Assembly: GCF_001945395.1 (NCBI RefSeq)
Contig: NZ_MSXV01000052.1
Location: 1 to 64,000 of the forward strand
Length of the DNA: 64,000 bases
Origin: Pseudomonas sp. PA15(2017)
GTDB lineage: Bacteria; Pseudomonadota; Gammaproteobacteria; Pseudomonadales; Pseudomonadaceae
Direction: 5' to 3'
Both the position numbers and the translations under genes were made by a program. How positions within the stretch are numbered: position 1 is the first letter of the stretch; every line of letters begins with the position of its first letter. The notes beneath the pieces were generated by a model that saw only the letters and a list, made by a program, of their open reading frames with translations, ran no database searches and was not told the origin of the DNA. This document shows, piece after piece, positions 26,890-35,485 of the stretch.

Positions 26890-29800
26890 TGTCAGAGGTA
26901 GAGCTGCGAATTACCGCCGACTTGGACGAGGCAACTCGGAACGTCAGCGGCTTCCGAAAGCAGTACCAGGAGCTGGTGAAGTCAATCGAGAAGCCACTCC
27001 GGCAAATCGACGGACTGCAGAAAACGCAGGAAAGCGCCAAGAGCGCGGCGGCAGAGTTTTTCGCAGCCCGCGGCAAGGTCGATTCCTTGCGTGATGCCTT
27101 GGCCAAGGTACGCGGCCCGTCGGATGCACTGGGCAAGTCGTTGGGTGCGGCGCAGAAACAGATCGATAGCGCCAGCTCTGCCATTGAGCGCCAGAAGCGA
27201 AAGCTCGATGAGCAGCGCCTGGCTGTGCAGCAAGCCCGTACAGCGTATGACGCCTTGAGGGCATCCATGGCACAGGGCGGCGCAACCAAGGCCGAGGTGG
27301 CTGGAGCAAAGAGCGGCTTGACCGGCGCCCTTGCAGAGCTTGAGCGCCAGCGAATCGCGCTTCGTGAACAGCGCAGCCAGCTTGCCGATAGCCGGCGTAG
27401 CGTCAAGGAACTGGGCGAGGCCTACCGGCAGGCCTCTGAGCCGGTAAGGCTGATTGAGCGTGACCTGCGTAACGCAGAGCATGCCCTCGGCTCAACCTCT
27501 CGAGCGTTTGAGTTCCAGAAATCGAGGGTTAGAGAGCAGCGCGCCGAGCTGAAAGCTGCGGGCGTTGATACCCGCAACCTGGCCGCCGAGCAGCAGCGCC
27601 TGCAAACAGCGCTGGCGCAGGGAAAGCAAGCTGGCGCACGTGGCCAGGCACTGCAGGCAGCAACCAAGGACCTTGGCGTAGAACGCTATCGCGCGGTCAG
27701 CGCCGAGCTGACACGGCTGCGCGGGCAATATGACCTGCTGCGCTCGAGCGGCGCGCTTACAGGCCGTGAGCTGGTGATCGCACAGCAGACTCTTGCCACC
27801 CGCATTCGTGAAACCCGCCGAGAGCTGGCGGGCATGGCCGGCGATCAGAGCCGCATTGGCCGATCAGGTGGCCTGATGAATGTAGCTGCGGTAGCTGGCG
27901 CCGGGTACAGCGCCGTCAACGCGTTGCGGGCGTACACCGATATCACCGACAGCGCCAAGAAGATGGACGCGCAGTTGCGGCTGGTGACCAGTTCTCAGGA
28001 AGAGTTCAACCGCGCCCAGGCCGATACATTCGGCATCGCCCAGGCCAACCAAGCGCCAGTCGAAGAGATCGTCTCCACCTACGCACGCTTGGTGCCGGCC
28101 TTGGATGAGATCGGCCGCAAAGGTGACGCCGCCAAGGTTGTGGACGCGCTCACCAAGGCGCTCCGCATCAACGGTTCCACCACCGCGGAGTCGGCTTCGA
28201 CGCTGCTGCAGTTTTCGCAGGCTATGGCCTCTGGCGTGCTGCGGGGTGAGGAATTCAACTCTATCGCTGAGGCTGCCCCGCCTCTGCTGCGAGCCTTGGC
28301 ATCAGGCCTCAATGTGCCAACCGGCGCGCTGCGCGGAATGGCGGCCGAGGGGCTGCTCACCGCCGAGGTAATCACAGACTTGGTTGTAAAGGCGTTGCCC
28401 GACCTAACCGAGGCTGCCAGCAAGCTGCCGGATACCGTCGACGGCGCGCTGACCCGCCTGCGCAATGACCTGCTCAAGTCCTTTGGCCAGGGCGACACCT
28501 CTGGGCTGATCGAGGCGATCACACAGCTCAGAACGCTGCTGACAGACCCTCAAACAGTGCAGGGGCTGACGGATCTCGCAGCCGGCATGGCAACACTGGC
28601 AGGCTGGGCGGTAACCCTGGCAGCGGAGTTCTCCGCCTTCGCCAAGGAACTGGCCTATGCCGCTGCACAAGCCAGCGGCAACCTCGACGAGCTGACCAAG
28701 CTGGAGGAAACACTCAAGCGTGTGAAGCAGGCCAGGAACGGCGGCAGCTTGATTGGCCGGCCGACGGCAACCTTCTTCATGGACAACACGCAGCTCGACG
28801 CCTGGATCAAGGAGCTGGAAGGAAAGATCGATGCGATGAACGCTCGCATTGCCGGCATGACGCTCGAGGCGTACCGGAAGGCAAGGGAGAGCGCCACCGC
28901 CAACACCGAGTCACAACAGGCCGCAGCCCAGGAACAGGAGCAGATAGAGAACGAGCGGTACGCCGGATACAGCCGGTATGTAAGCGAGATGAAGGCCAAG
29001 CAGGATGAGGCGGTTGCTCACGCCGAGAAAGCGCTCAAGGCGATGACCTCGGCCGAAAAGAAGGCCAGCAAGGATCTGGCCGAGGCCAAGAAGGCACAGC
29101 TCGATACGCAGAAGCGTTACAGCGATGCGTTGAAAGCTCTTCAGGGGGGCGGCTCAGGGCCAGGCACCTTTATCGACGCCATGGCGTACAAGAACGCTGC
29201 CAATCAAGCACTGCGTGCCGGCGACCTTCAAAGCGCCAAGGACAACGCGCAGGCGGCACTCAAGGTGCTGCAGGATCTTGCAGAGGCTGGCGCCAATACC
29301 TACGGATTCGCCGGTTTCATCAAAAGCCTGAAGGCGATCGAGGATCAAGCTGATCAGATCAACGTCGATAAGGCACAGTCCGGACTTGATCAGGCCAAGC
29401 AGAAGGCCGTAGACCTGAAAGAGCTGCTCGAGAGCATCAAGACCACCACCATCAGCGTGAAGATGGACGACGAGGCCCTGGCCAAGGCACGGGACCAGAT
29501 CAATGCACTTGTGGCGTTGGCTGGTGGTAACACCGTACTGCCCGTTGAAGTGCGCAACCCGGCGGCGAGCAATACAAGCGCCCCTCGCCCTTCCTCTCAG
29601 CAAGTGCCGTCCTCCGCAGGGCAGACTCAGCAATCACCAGGCGCACCACGCGCCTCGCCTGGAACCAACACCGGCCTGCCTACTGTCCCTGTGGACATAG
29701 CACCGCAGGGTATCCGCCAGGATGGCCCCAACAGCTGGACGAATCTGCCGCCGGTACCGGTAGATGTATTGCCGAAAGGCATTCGCCAGGATGGCGAAAA

Positions 29801-30494
29801 TAGCTTCACCAACATGCCTGCTGTGCCCGTGGACGTGCTACCAAAAGGCATTCGCCAAGATGGTGAAAACAGCTTCACCAACCTTCCGGCAGTGCCCGTG
29901 GACGTTCTACCAAAGGGCATCCGCCAGGATGGAGACAACAGCTTCACCAACCTGCCACCGGTAGATGTGGAGCTGCAGGTTGACCAAGAAGCATCAACCC
30001 AAGTGCAACATCAGCTCGCAGCGCTGGCGCAGAGCCTGAAGCGGGAGCTGGTTATTCCGGTCACGCCGGTCACGTCCGCAGGAGGCGCACCAGCTGAAGT
30101 AACGCCACCTGGATTCGCCAGCGGCGGCCTCATCAACGGCCCTGGCACAGGTACCAGCGACAGCATCCTGGCCCGCCTATCGAACGGCGAGTTCGTCATG
30201 CGCGCTGCTGCAGTCAAGCACTACGGCGCACAGCTGCTGCAGCAGATCAACACCCGGCAGTTGCCCAAGTTCGCTGACGACGGACTGGTGAGCAGCGCAC
30301 TGGCTCCCGCGGTGCCTATGATAGCTAGCAACCTGGCGACGACAGTAGAGGCGGCCCAAGGGCCAGACCTGTCGGACTGGGGGCGTGTAGCACTCGACCT
30401 GGGCAGCCACGGAAGCTACGAAGTACTGGCGAAAAGGCCTGCAGCCGACAGCCTTCGCCGACTTGCCATGAAGTTTGGTGGCACCAAGGGCTAG
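26889..30494 (+). CDS. Phage tail tape-measure protein
   Basis: The 1201-residue product has long coiled coils (about 10-320 and 680-800), then the tape-measure core domain (about 330-540, TDSAKKMDAQLRLVTSSQEEF, LVPALDEIGRKGDAAKVV, EFNSIAEAAPPLLRALASGL) and a C-terminal FASGGLINGPGTGTSDSI-type motif. GGAGG lies 6 nt before the ATG; a GTG 3 nt earlier is possible. A 4 x 23-residue repeat lies near residue 935. It is the largest gene of the element, yet no other tail structural gene accompanies it. Confidence 0.92.
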   Translation: MSEVELRITADLDEATRNVSGFRKQYQELVKSIEKPLRQIDGLQKTQESAKSAAAEFFAARGKVDSLRDALAKVRGPSDALGKSLGAAQKQIDSASSAIERQKRKLDEQRLAVQQARTAYDALRASMAQGGATKAEVAGAKSGLTGALAELERQRIALREQRSQLADSRRSVKELGEAYRQASEPVRLIERDLRNAEHALGSTSRAFEFQKSRVREQRAELKAAGVDTRNLAAEQQRLQTALAQGKQAGARGQALQAATKDLGVERYRAVSAELTRLRGQYDLLRSSGALTGRELVIAQQTLATRIRETRRELAGMAGDQSRIGRSGGLMNVAAVAGAGYSAVNALRAYTDITDSAKKMDAQLRLVTSSQEEFNRAQADTFGIAQANQAPVEEIVSTYARLVPALDEIGRKGDAAKVVDALTKALRINGSTTAESASTLLQFSQAMASGVLRGEEFNSIAEAAPPLLRALASGLNVPTGALRGMAAEGLLTAEVITDLVVKALPDLTEAASKLPDTVDGALTRLRNDLLKSFGQGDTSGLIEAITQLRTLLTDPQTVQGLTDLAAGMATLAGWAVTLAAEFSAFAKELAYAAAQASGNLDELTKLEETLKRVKQARNGGSLIGRPTATFFMDNTQLDAWIKELEGKIDAMNARIAGMTLEAYRKARESATANTESQQAAAQEQEQIENERYAGYSRYVSEMKAKQDEAVAHAEKALKAMTSAEKKASKDLAEAKKAQLDTQKRYSDALKALQGGGSGPGTFIDAMAYKNAANQALRAGDLQSAKDNAQAALKVLQDLAEAGANTYGFAGFIKSLKAIEDQADQINVDKAQSGLDQAKQKAVDLKELLESIKTTTISVKMDDEALAKARDQINALVALAGGNTVLPVEVRNPAASNTSAPRPSSQQVPSSAGQTQQSPGAPRASPGTNTGLPTVPVDIAPQGIRQDGPNSWTNLPPVPVDVLPKGIRQDGENSFTNMPAVPVDVLPKGIRQDGENSFTNLPAVPVDVLPKGIRQDGDNSFTNLPPVDVELQVDQEASTQVQHQLAALAQSLKRELVIPVTPVTSAGGAPAEVTPPGFASGGLINGPGTGTSDSILARLSNGEFVMRAAAVKHYGAQLLQQINTRQLPKFADDGLVSSALAPAVPMIASNLATTVEAAQGPDLSDWGRVALDLGSHGSYEVLAKRPAADSLRRLAMKFGGTKG
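29685..29960 (+). repeat. 69-bp in-frame repeats in the tape-measure gene
   Basis: Four 69-bp units start at 29685, 29754, 29823 and 29892, encoding VPVDVLPKGIRQDGENSF plus TN(M/L)P(A/P) with few changes. The units are in frame. Unit number could alter tape length. Confidence 0.9.
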
Positions 30495-30515
30495 ATCACT
30501 GAAGGAGCAGCAAGA

Positions 30516-31073
30516 ATGACCACGAAACAGCACTACTACGGGGTTGCAGCCAGCCACCCCGTTCTCAAGATGCAGCAAGGCATCGGCCCATTCCCGACGG
30601 CTACAGAGGCCGGCGCGGCGCTGGATCAGTTGCAGGCTCTATATCCGTCGGCGTCTCTGCGGATCTACGAGCCATCTGCCAAGGCAATTGGGGCAACACC
30701 CGGGGAGTCGATCAACGAAAGGATTGATCACGCCCGCCACTCCTTGGCGTCAACTCTGGGGCAAGTGGAGCCGTACAGCGTGATCGAAATCCTAGAGATG
30801 CACGACGAACGAATCACGACAGACTATGCCCACACATTGGCCGAAAAAATCGGATGTCCTCCCGATGAAATCGGGCTCATACAGGGCTCACCTCGCTGGA
30901 TCGTGGTCAGAAGGCACCTCGACACCAGCGACTACGCCAAGGCAGAAACGAAAGCGCTCTGGCTGCGGCGCTCCAGAGATCAGGAGGCGGGCGGTGATAA
31001 GCAAGGGGAAATCTGCGTTGTCACCCTGCCGATCTATGCTCCAGCCGAGAATGGGACTACAGAGCAGCAGTGA
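30516..31073 (+). CDS. Hypothetical phage-type protein after the tape measure
   Basis: The 185-residue protein is not recognised. It starts 21 bp after the tape-measure stop behind AAGGAGCAGCAAGA, so it is probably co-transcribed. Residues 60-160 are mixed alpha/beta (SVIEILEMHDERITTDYAHTLAEKIGCPPDEIGLI). A tail or accessory function is possible from position only. Confidence 0.5.
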   Translation: MTTKQHYYGVAASHPVLKMQQGIGPFPTATEAGAALDQLQALYPSASLRIYEPSAKAIGATPGESINERIDHARHSLASTLGQVEPYSVIEILEMHDERITTDYAHTLAEKIGCPPDEIGLIQGSPRWIVVRRHLDTSDYAKAETKALWLRRSRDQEAGGDKQGEICVVTLPIYAPAENGTTEQQ

Positions 31074-31095
31074 CTTCCCTTCTCTCATATGCTGC

Positions 31096-31122
31096 TAGCC
31101 CCGATCCTTCGGGGCTTTTTTG
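31096..31122 (+). terminator. Terminator after the tail block
   Basis: The stem AGCCCCGA/TCGGGGCT with a short loop is followed by TTTTTTG. It ends the forward replication/tail transcript. Confidence 0.85.
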
Positions 31123-31196
31123 TTGAAGCGATCAGCACTTTTTGTAATGGCAGAGTGCTGGTAAATTGCCGCAGCAAATACCAGGGAGGGAACCCC

Positions 31197-31745
31197 ATGC
31201 TTAGATCGCTTTTCCTGCTGTGCCTGCTGGCTGGCGCCACGAACATGGCCAGCGCCGCGTCCGTTTTCAAATGCGTCGACGCCAAAGGTAAGGTGACGTT
31301 CACCCAGCAAAACTGCCCAGACAACCATGCGCTCGATGACGTGGTATCGGCTCGTAACCAAGCGCCCAGCGGTACCAGTGCTCCTAGCCGAATGGCAGAG
31401 CCTGCACGCCAGGCAACGCAATATCGATCCGCCGAGCGATACACACAGCAACCCGCTCAGCAGAGCCGAGGCGTGACCGTGGTGGGAGGGTCTGCCGAGC
31501 GAGCCCCATGCAGCACCGGCCTGTCTGATCGTGACCTGCGCACCGCCAAGGTCCGTGGAGAGATAGTGCCGGGCATGTCCCGCAAGGACGTGGAGTCGAT
31601 GTACGGCAAGCCCAACCGAGACGGCCACGCCCGTGGCGCTGGCGCGAGCACTTACTGGAACGACAAGTATCTGGACCAGACCTCTGTCGGCTACGACAGC
31701 CGCGGATGCGTGCGCGGCAGCTACCAGTCGGGACACCGCAACTGA
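31197..31745 (+). CDS. Secreted DUF4124-like protein
   Basis: The 182-residue product has a signal peptide (MLRSLFLLCLLAGATNMASA) and then ASVFKCVDAKGKVTFTQQNCP, the DUF4124 pattern, with two cysteines. A C-terminal SmpA-like segment (VRGEIVPGMSRKDVESMYGKPNR) follows. The start at 31197 follows AGGGAGGG. It has its own terminator-bounded unit and could be a cargo gene acting in the periplasm. Confidence 0.75.
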   Translation: MLRSLFLLCLLAGATNMASAASVFKCVDAKGKVTFTQQNCPDNHALDDVVSARNQAPSGTSAPSRMAEPARQATQYRSAERYTQQPAQQSRGVTVVGGSAERAPCSTGLSDRDLRTAKVRGEIVPGMSRKDVESMYGKPNRDGHARGAGASTYWNDKYLDQTSVGYDSRGCVRGSYQSGHRN

Positions 31746-32511
31746 TCAGCCTGGAATTCCCTCACATCCGAGGAATTATCAGTACGGCTGAAGGGTGTGA
31801 AAATCCCACCATTGCGGGGCATTAGGCCCTGATCCTTCGGCAGGTGCCGACCTCCCCCCTCGGCACCTGACCGCCAAACGCCAACTGCAGCCTGCCGGTT
31901 CAGGGAAATCAGTGGCTTATCGGCGGCCAGGTGAATACCCGGATTCCCGGGTATTTATGGGCAGGTACTTCCCTTGTCACGCCCACACCGTGACACCGCC
32001 GTGACCTCGGCGCCGGCGTGCTGGTGAAAGTACCGAATGAATCGGTACCAGTCCCGAGGCCGCAAGCGCGACTGAAGTCCGATTTTCGGACGATCAACAG
32101 CGCTAAGGTAACGCTGCCACCGTTACCCAGGCGTTACTCCCAGCACGCCCTGAAACGCTGTGGGTGATATTCCCCGCTTTCCCGGGTATTTGCCGCTGGC
32201 GCTGGCCTGAACCGCTGCTAATTCGGGGCGGCTGTCCGGTTTGAAGCCGGGTCACTTCTGCTGTCGCCTTTACCGAAATAGTGCCCTTCCTGCATTTCTG
32301 CGCTTTTGCTCAAGCCCAGTAATTGCGAGGCCTGTAGCGTTTTCTTGCATTTCCACGTGGAGAGGGTGCAGGAAGGGTAAAGTGAGCCAGGATCACTTTT
32401 ACATGCGGCCCTCAGTCACCTGTTGGCTAGGCCCAAAGCTGTCTCGAGACAGGTTTAACCCTGCTCTACTAGCTGCCACGATCTTCTGAAACGTTACAAG
32501 CGGGGTGCACC
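31746..32511. other. 766-bp non-coding tract with serial hairpins
   Basis: No convincing gene lies here. The first half holds a series of short perfect inverted repeats: CAGGTGCCGA (31841-31850 with 31860-31869), AATACCCGG (31934-31942 with 31947-31955), GTACCGA (32030-32036 with 32042-32048), GTCCGA (32077-32082 with 32086-32091) and GGTAACG (32107-32113 with 32121-32127). CCGTGAC is repeated near 31990-32004. The density suggests a replication, packaging or regulatory site. Confidence 0.5.
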
Positions 32512-32712
32512 ATGCTCCTAACCCAGGCTGAAGTAATTGAACTCACCGGTTACCAACGTCCATCAGCTCAGATCCGCTGGCTCGACTCCCATAAAGTCCC
32601 TTACCTGATTGGAGGTGACGGGCGCCCCAAAGTCCTGCGAGCGCCATTGGTTGAACGCCTGGGTGGGGTGCCTGCAGTAGCGGTGAAGCCTGAGCCACGG
32701 CTCAGGTTTTAG
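32512..32712 (+). CDS. DUF4224 domain protein
   Basis: The 66-residue protein (MLLTQAEVIELTGYQRPSAQIRWLDSH...) matches DUF4224, a small MerR-like or excisionase-like fold found in phages and islands, often beside integrases. Here it is at the end opposite the integrase. It may act as a regulator or directionality factor. Confidence 0.75.
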   Translation: MLLTQAEVIELTGYQRPSAQIRWLDSHKVPYLIGGDGRPKVLRAPLVERLGGVPAVAVKPEPRLRF

Positions 32713-33187
32713 GCAGACAGGGCGCATAGCGACACCGTAAAAAAACCAAAGGTACTCCCGGACACCGGGGCCCTGCGGGTAATTCGGGCCCCGCGCGCCA
32801 AATATGTATGGCGGATTTTCGGTGGTTGGTTGTTGTTTCGTTGAACGGCTACAAGGCACGGCGTCAAAGGCCGCCGCTCTATCGATAGAACAGCCTGGGC
32901 GCCTGGCTCCGTGCCACGGCGACAGGCGCAACAGCTGAACATTTCCGAGAAGCGTCCGCACCGGAAGCGGACAAAAGCAGGACAGGATTAAGCTGGAGAG
33001 GGCCCCCCCACCCTCTAGGTTCTTCCCGGCCGGGGATGCCTTGCGGGTAATTCGGGCCCCGACCAAACGCTATACACGAACTTTTTCGGAGCGGTTCCGG
33101 TGCCGGTTCCTGTTTCCAGCGAAAGTCGCGTGGCTACTGGGCTTTGGTGGGGAACAGAAACCGGAACTGGCCCCCAAGAAAACACAG
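32713..33187. repeat. Gene-free segment with 20-bp direct repeat
   Basis: TGCGGGTAATTCGGGCCCCG occurs at 32774-32793 and 33042-33061, 268 bp apart in the same orientation. The core CGGGCCCCG is GC-rich and partly palindromic, and a run GGGCCCCCCCC lies between. No gene is seen. The repeat could mark a packaging site or an old insertion. Confidence 0.5.
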
Positions 33188-33634
33188 TCAGATAGGCAGA
33201 TAGGCTTTAACGCCCGCGAGCACTCCCGCCAGATCCTGTGCAGATAGGTGGGGCACGAAATACTCCCGACCGCCGCGTCTGGTCTTCTTGTGGAGCTTAT
33301 CGAGCCGGTCAAAGCTAACGGTGTAAAGCATGTCGCACTTGGCCCAGAGCTGGCGATAGCCGTCAGAAGGGAGTGGGTTTGTTTGGAGGATATAGTGCCA
33401 GTCCTGCTCAACCTCTGGCGCAGTTGAGGAGATCGGGACTACTGTGCAGAGTTTCCGGGTATGCGTGGACGCCGGAGAGATGACGATAACTTTGCGGACT
33501 TTCACCATCTCGGGAGCAACAAAGCCCCGCGTGAAGTCACACAACAGCACGTCACCCTGCTTTGGATGGTAGTAGAGAGGCAATCCTTGAACCCCATAAA
33601 AGCAAGGCCGCCCGAAGGCGGCCTCAATCGACAC
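33188..33634 (-). CDS. PemK/MazF-like toxin, type II
   Basis: The 148-codon frame contains a PemK/MazF-type fold: QGDVLLCDFTRGFVAPEMVKVRKVIVISP near the N-terminus and CTVVPISSTAP in the middle. MazF/PemK toxins are mRNA endoribonucleases. The start is uncertain: the listed GTG lies beyond a terminator-like hairpin, and a TTG at 33583 would begin nearer the domain. No adjacent antitoxin gene on the same strand is evident, so it may be a solitary member. Confidence 0.7.
   Translation of the reverse strand: MSIEAAFGRPCFYGVQGLPLYYHPKQGDVLLCDFTRGFVAPEMVKVRKVIVISPASTHTRKLCTVVPISSTAPEVEQDWHYILQTNPLPSDGYRQLWAKCDMLYTVSFDRLDKLHKKTRRGGREYFVPHLSAQDLAGVLAGVKAYLPI
33604..33625 (-). terminator. Terminator-like hairpin on the reverse strand
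   Basis: On the reverse strand GGCCGCC, loop TTCG and GGCGGCC are followed by TTGCTTTT. It lies inside the longest version of the PemK-like frame, which argues that the true toxin start is downstream. Confidence 0.55.
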
Positions 33635-33999
33635 GCAGTGGAGCTTGCATCGCCCTTCTGCGCCGCTGGCTCAACCCCGAAAGGGAGCCAGACTCCTGCC
33701 GGCTTACGCCGGTGACGTATCCATTATCGGTTCTATCATTGCTATTTTCAATGCGTCTGGCGATTAATCGCACGTATAGGGCCTTATCGGGAGAATGGTC
33801 GAGCCTAGCCAACAGCGGCAGCAGGGGCGGGGTAAAACCCTGGAGATGCGCGACGCCCGAACGACGGGGGGAGCCATTTTTTCGCACGGTCAAAATTCTG
33901 ATTTGAAAATTCCGAGGTTATGAGAATTGGACGGAAGGCCACGCCCCCGGCCCGCGCCGGCGATAATGGAAGGCGTCAGAACACACTGAGGTGATGGCC

Positions 34000-34215
34000 A
34001 TGAGCGCTATCGATTGCGACTACCTGGACGACTACGACCGCCGGCGCGCGCCGCTGGTAATCCCTCAGCACCTGACGGCACAGATCAACCGCAAGGCCGC
34101 GTCGCTGGCCGCTGAATTTGAAGCACGCGCGCGAGCCGAACTCACCAGCGCAGCCCGGCGCCATCTGCGAGCCGGGCAGACGTCCGATCACGTCGCCTGG
34201 CAGGTGGGGCCATAG
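34000..34215 (+). CDS. Small hypothetical protein near attR
   Basis: The 71-residue protein (MSAIDCDYLDDYDRRRAPLV...) is not recognised. It is charged and helical (INRKAASLAAEFEARARAELTSAARRHLRAG). GAGG lies 8 nt before the ATG; GTG and ATG codons just upstream are alternatives. It is the last gene before attR. The 370 bp to its left are comparatively AT-rich and hold no gene. Confidence 0.5.
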   Translation: MSAIDCDYLDDYDRRRAPLVIPQHLTAQINRKAASLAAEFEARARAELTSAARRHLRAGQTSDHVAWQVGP

Positions 34216-34272
34216 CCCAAATACCTCGAATTCGAGGTAATTCCCGGTCTGGCACCCAGGTGATTTTCGTTT

Positions 34273-34295
34273 TGGGGGTATTTCTGGGGGTATCG
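34273..34295. promoter_or_regulatory. Putative integrase arm site, right end
   Basis: TGGGGGTATTTCTGGGGG at 34273-34290 matches the left-end sequence at 20079-20096 in 17 of 18 bases. It lies 55 bp from the attR core. Confidence 0.6.
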
Positions 34296-34344
34296 AAATA
34301 GCCGCCACTGCACATACACAGATTAATAGGAAGGTACGACCAAA

Positions 34345-34362
34345 GGTTCGATTCCGTCCCTG
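34345..34362 (+). repeat. attR
   Basis: GGTTCGATTCCGTCCCTG repeats the tRNA-Phe T-arm and acceptor at 19942-19959. CCACCTT follows both copies after a 4-nt difference. It marks the right end of the integrated element. Confidence 0.9.
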
Positions 34363-34404
34363 CCACCTTCTACTCAGGTGTGCATGCACCATTCGAGAAT
34401 TAAA

Positions 34405-34430
34405 GAACCGGCCTAGCGCCGGTTTTTTAA
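34405..34430 (+). terminator. Terminator just outside attR
   Basis: AACCGGC pairs with GCCGGTT, followed by TTTT. It may be the original terminator of the tRNA-Phe transcript, displaced by integration. Confidence 0.75.
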
Positions 34431-34480
34431 TGCCTGCAATTTATCCACTCCCCTGGCGCTTCAAGGCAGGAGCCGCGCGC

Positions 34481-34801
34481 ATGAGCATTCGACCGATCGG
34501 ATTGTTGGTGCTCCTGCTGACGCTGCCAATACTCGGCAATGCCGCCAACACGCCCTGCTCGGGTAGCAAGGGCGGTATCGCCCGCTGTGACGGCCCGCTG
34601 TTTCTCTGTAACGACGGTTCCATCAGCGGCAGCAAGCGCGATTGCAGCGCCGAGCACCGCGGCGCAGGCAGCTCTGCGCTGCGCGCCACCGGCAACGCCC
34701 CCAGCGACTGTCCTTGCGGCAGCGCTACGCTCTGCACCGGCCCGCGAGGCGGGCAGTACTGCATGACGCGCAGCGGCACCAAGAGCTACAAACGTAAATA
34801 G
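34481..34801 (+). CDS. Small secreted cysteine-rich protein
   Basis: The 106-residue product has a signal peptide (MSIRPIGLLVLLLTLPILGNA) and about eight cysteines in a compact domain (CSGSKGGIARCDGPLFLCNDG, CPCGSATLCTGPRGGQYC). The even number suggests disulfides in the periplasm. I do not recognise a named family. Start chosen at 34481 after AGGAGCCGCGCGC. Confidence 0.65.
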   Translation: MSIRPIGLLVLLLTLPILGNAANTPCSGSKGGIARCDGPLFLCNDGSISGSKRDCSAEHRGAGSSALRATGNAPSDCPCGSATLCTGPRGGQYCMTRSGTKSYKRK

Positions 34802-34910
34802 ACGAGCCCACCTCCGCCTGGCGGATACGCTGAACGACCGCCCTCTCTGCGCGCTCCACATGACATTGCCCGCACCGACTACAGCGGGCCTCATGCAGCG
34901 GGAGCCAGCC

Positions 34911-35096
34911 ATGCACGTCGATATCGCCCTGAACGCCGCCAACGACCCGAAACAGCCGCCAGCCGAGCCGCACGAGACGCCGATCAACGATCCGGGCAAC
35001 GAAGACCCCGGCTCCATCGTCGACGACCCGGATAGCCCCTTCAGCCCGCAGCGTCCCATCGAGGAACCGGGGACGCCTGCGCCGGATAAGCGCTGA
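34911..35096 (+). CDS. Small proline-rich acidic protein
   Basis: The 61-residue protein is rich in P, D and E (NDPKQPPAEPHETPINDPGN) and likely disordered. The ATG at 34911 follows GGGAGCC; an upstream in-frame ATG would add 17 residues. Function unknown. Confidence 0.5.
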   Translation: MHVDIALNAANDPKQPPAEPHETPINDPGNEDPGSIVDDPDSPFSPQRPIEEPGTPAPDKR

Positions 35097-35485
35097 ATTG
35101 GCGAGTTCGCGGGCATGGCCCGCTCCCACTGCCCCGTAGACAGGTTGAGCGGAGCACTACCTGGGTTCGCATTCCATATAGGGCGTTCGTGTGGTCGCTG
35201 GGCTGCTTGAGGGGTTACGGCGTTTGAAGACGTACGCCGGACGTTGACTGGGCACCGTCTTCGTCCATCCTATGCGCCGGCCACTCCAGCAACGGCGCCC
35301 CACCATCGTTCGCGCGCATGGCGCGCTCCCACGGATGTCTACTGTCGATAACTGTTTAAGCTCAGGGCTGCGCGATCAAAATCAGTAATTGAGGGAGCGG
35401 GCCATGCCCGCGAAATTCTAGGGTATGAACCAGACGCCCCAGCACGCTCCGCATTCGGTAGGTGCAACCAGACGTCTCCCTGGCC
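35097..35485. repeat. Spacer with scattered Pseudomonas repeat modules
   Basis: Three modules of the GCGGGCATGGCCCGCTCCCA / GCGCGCATGGCGCGCTCCCA type lie at about 35108, 35312 and 35393 (the last inverted). They belong to the same family as the 205-bp array. No gene is seen. Confidence 0.6.

Larger units (their letters stand above)
19942..34362. mobile_element. 14.4-kb integrative element (satellite-like) in tRNA-Phe
   Basis: The element is bounded by an 18-bp direct repeat of the tRNA-Phe T-arm and acceptor. Inside are a P4-type integrase at the tRNA end, AlpA, an ash-like region, TOPRIM and RepA-like replication proteins, a tail-assembly chaperone with frameshift extension, a tape-measure protein, a DUF4224 protein and a PemK-like toxin. 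Capsid, portal, terminase, tail tube, baseplate and lysis genes are not visible. This fits a phage satellite or a deleted prophage better than a complete prophage. No conjugation genes are seen. Confidence 0.85.

Noticed and set aside
19942..34362. Complete prophage
   Set aside because: Only chaperone and tape-measure genes of the virion set are seen; capsid, terminase, tube, baseplate and lysis genes are missing.
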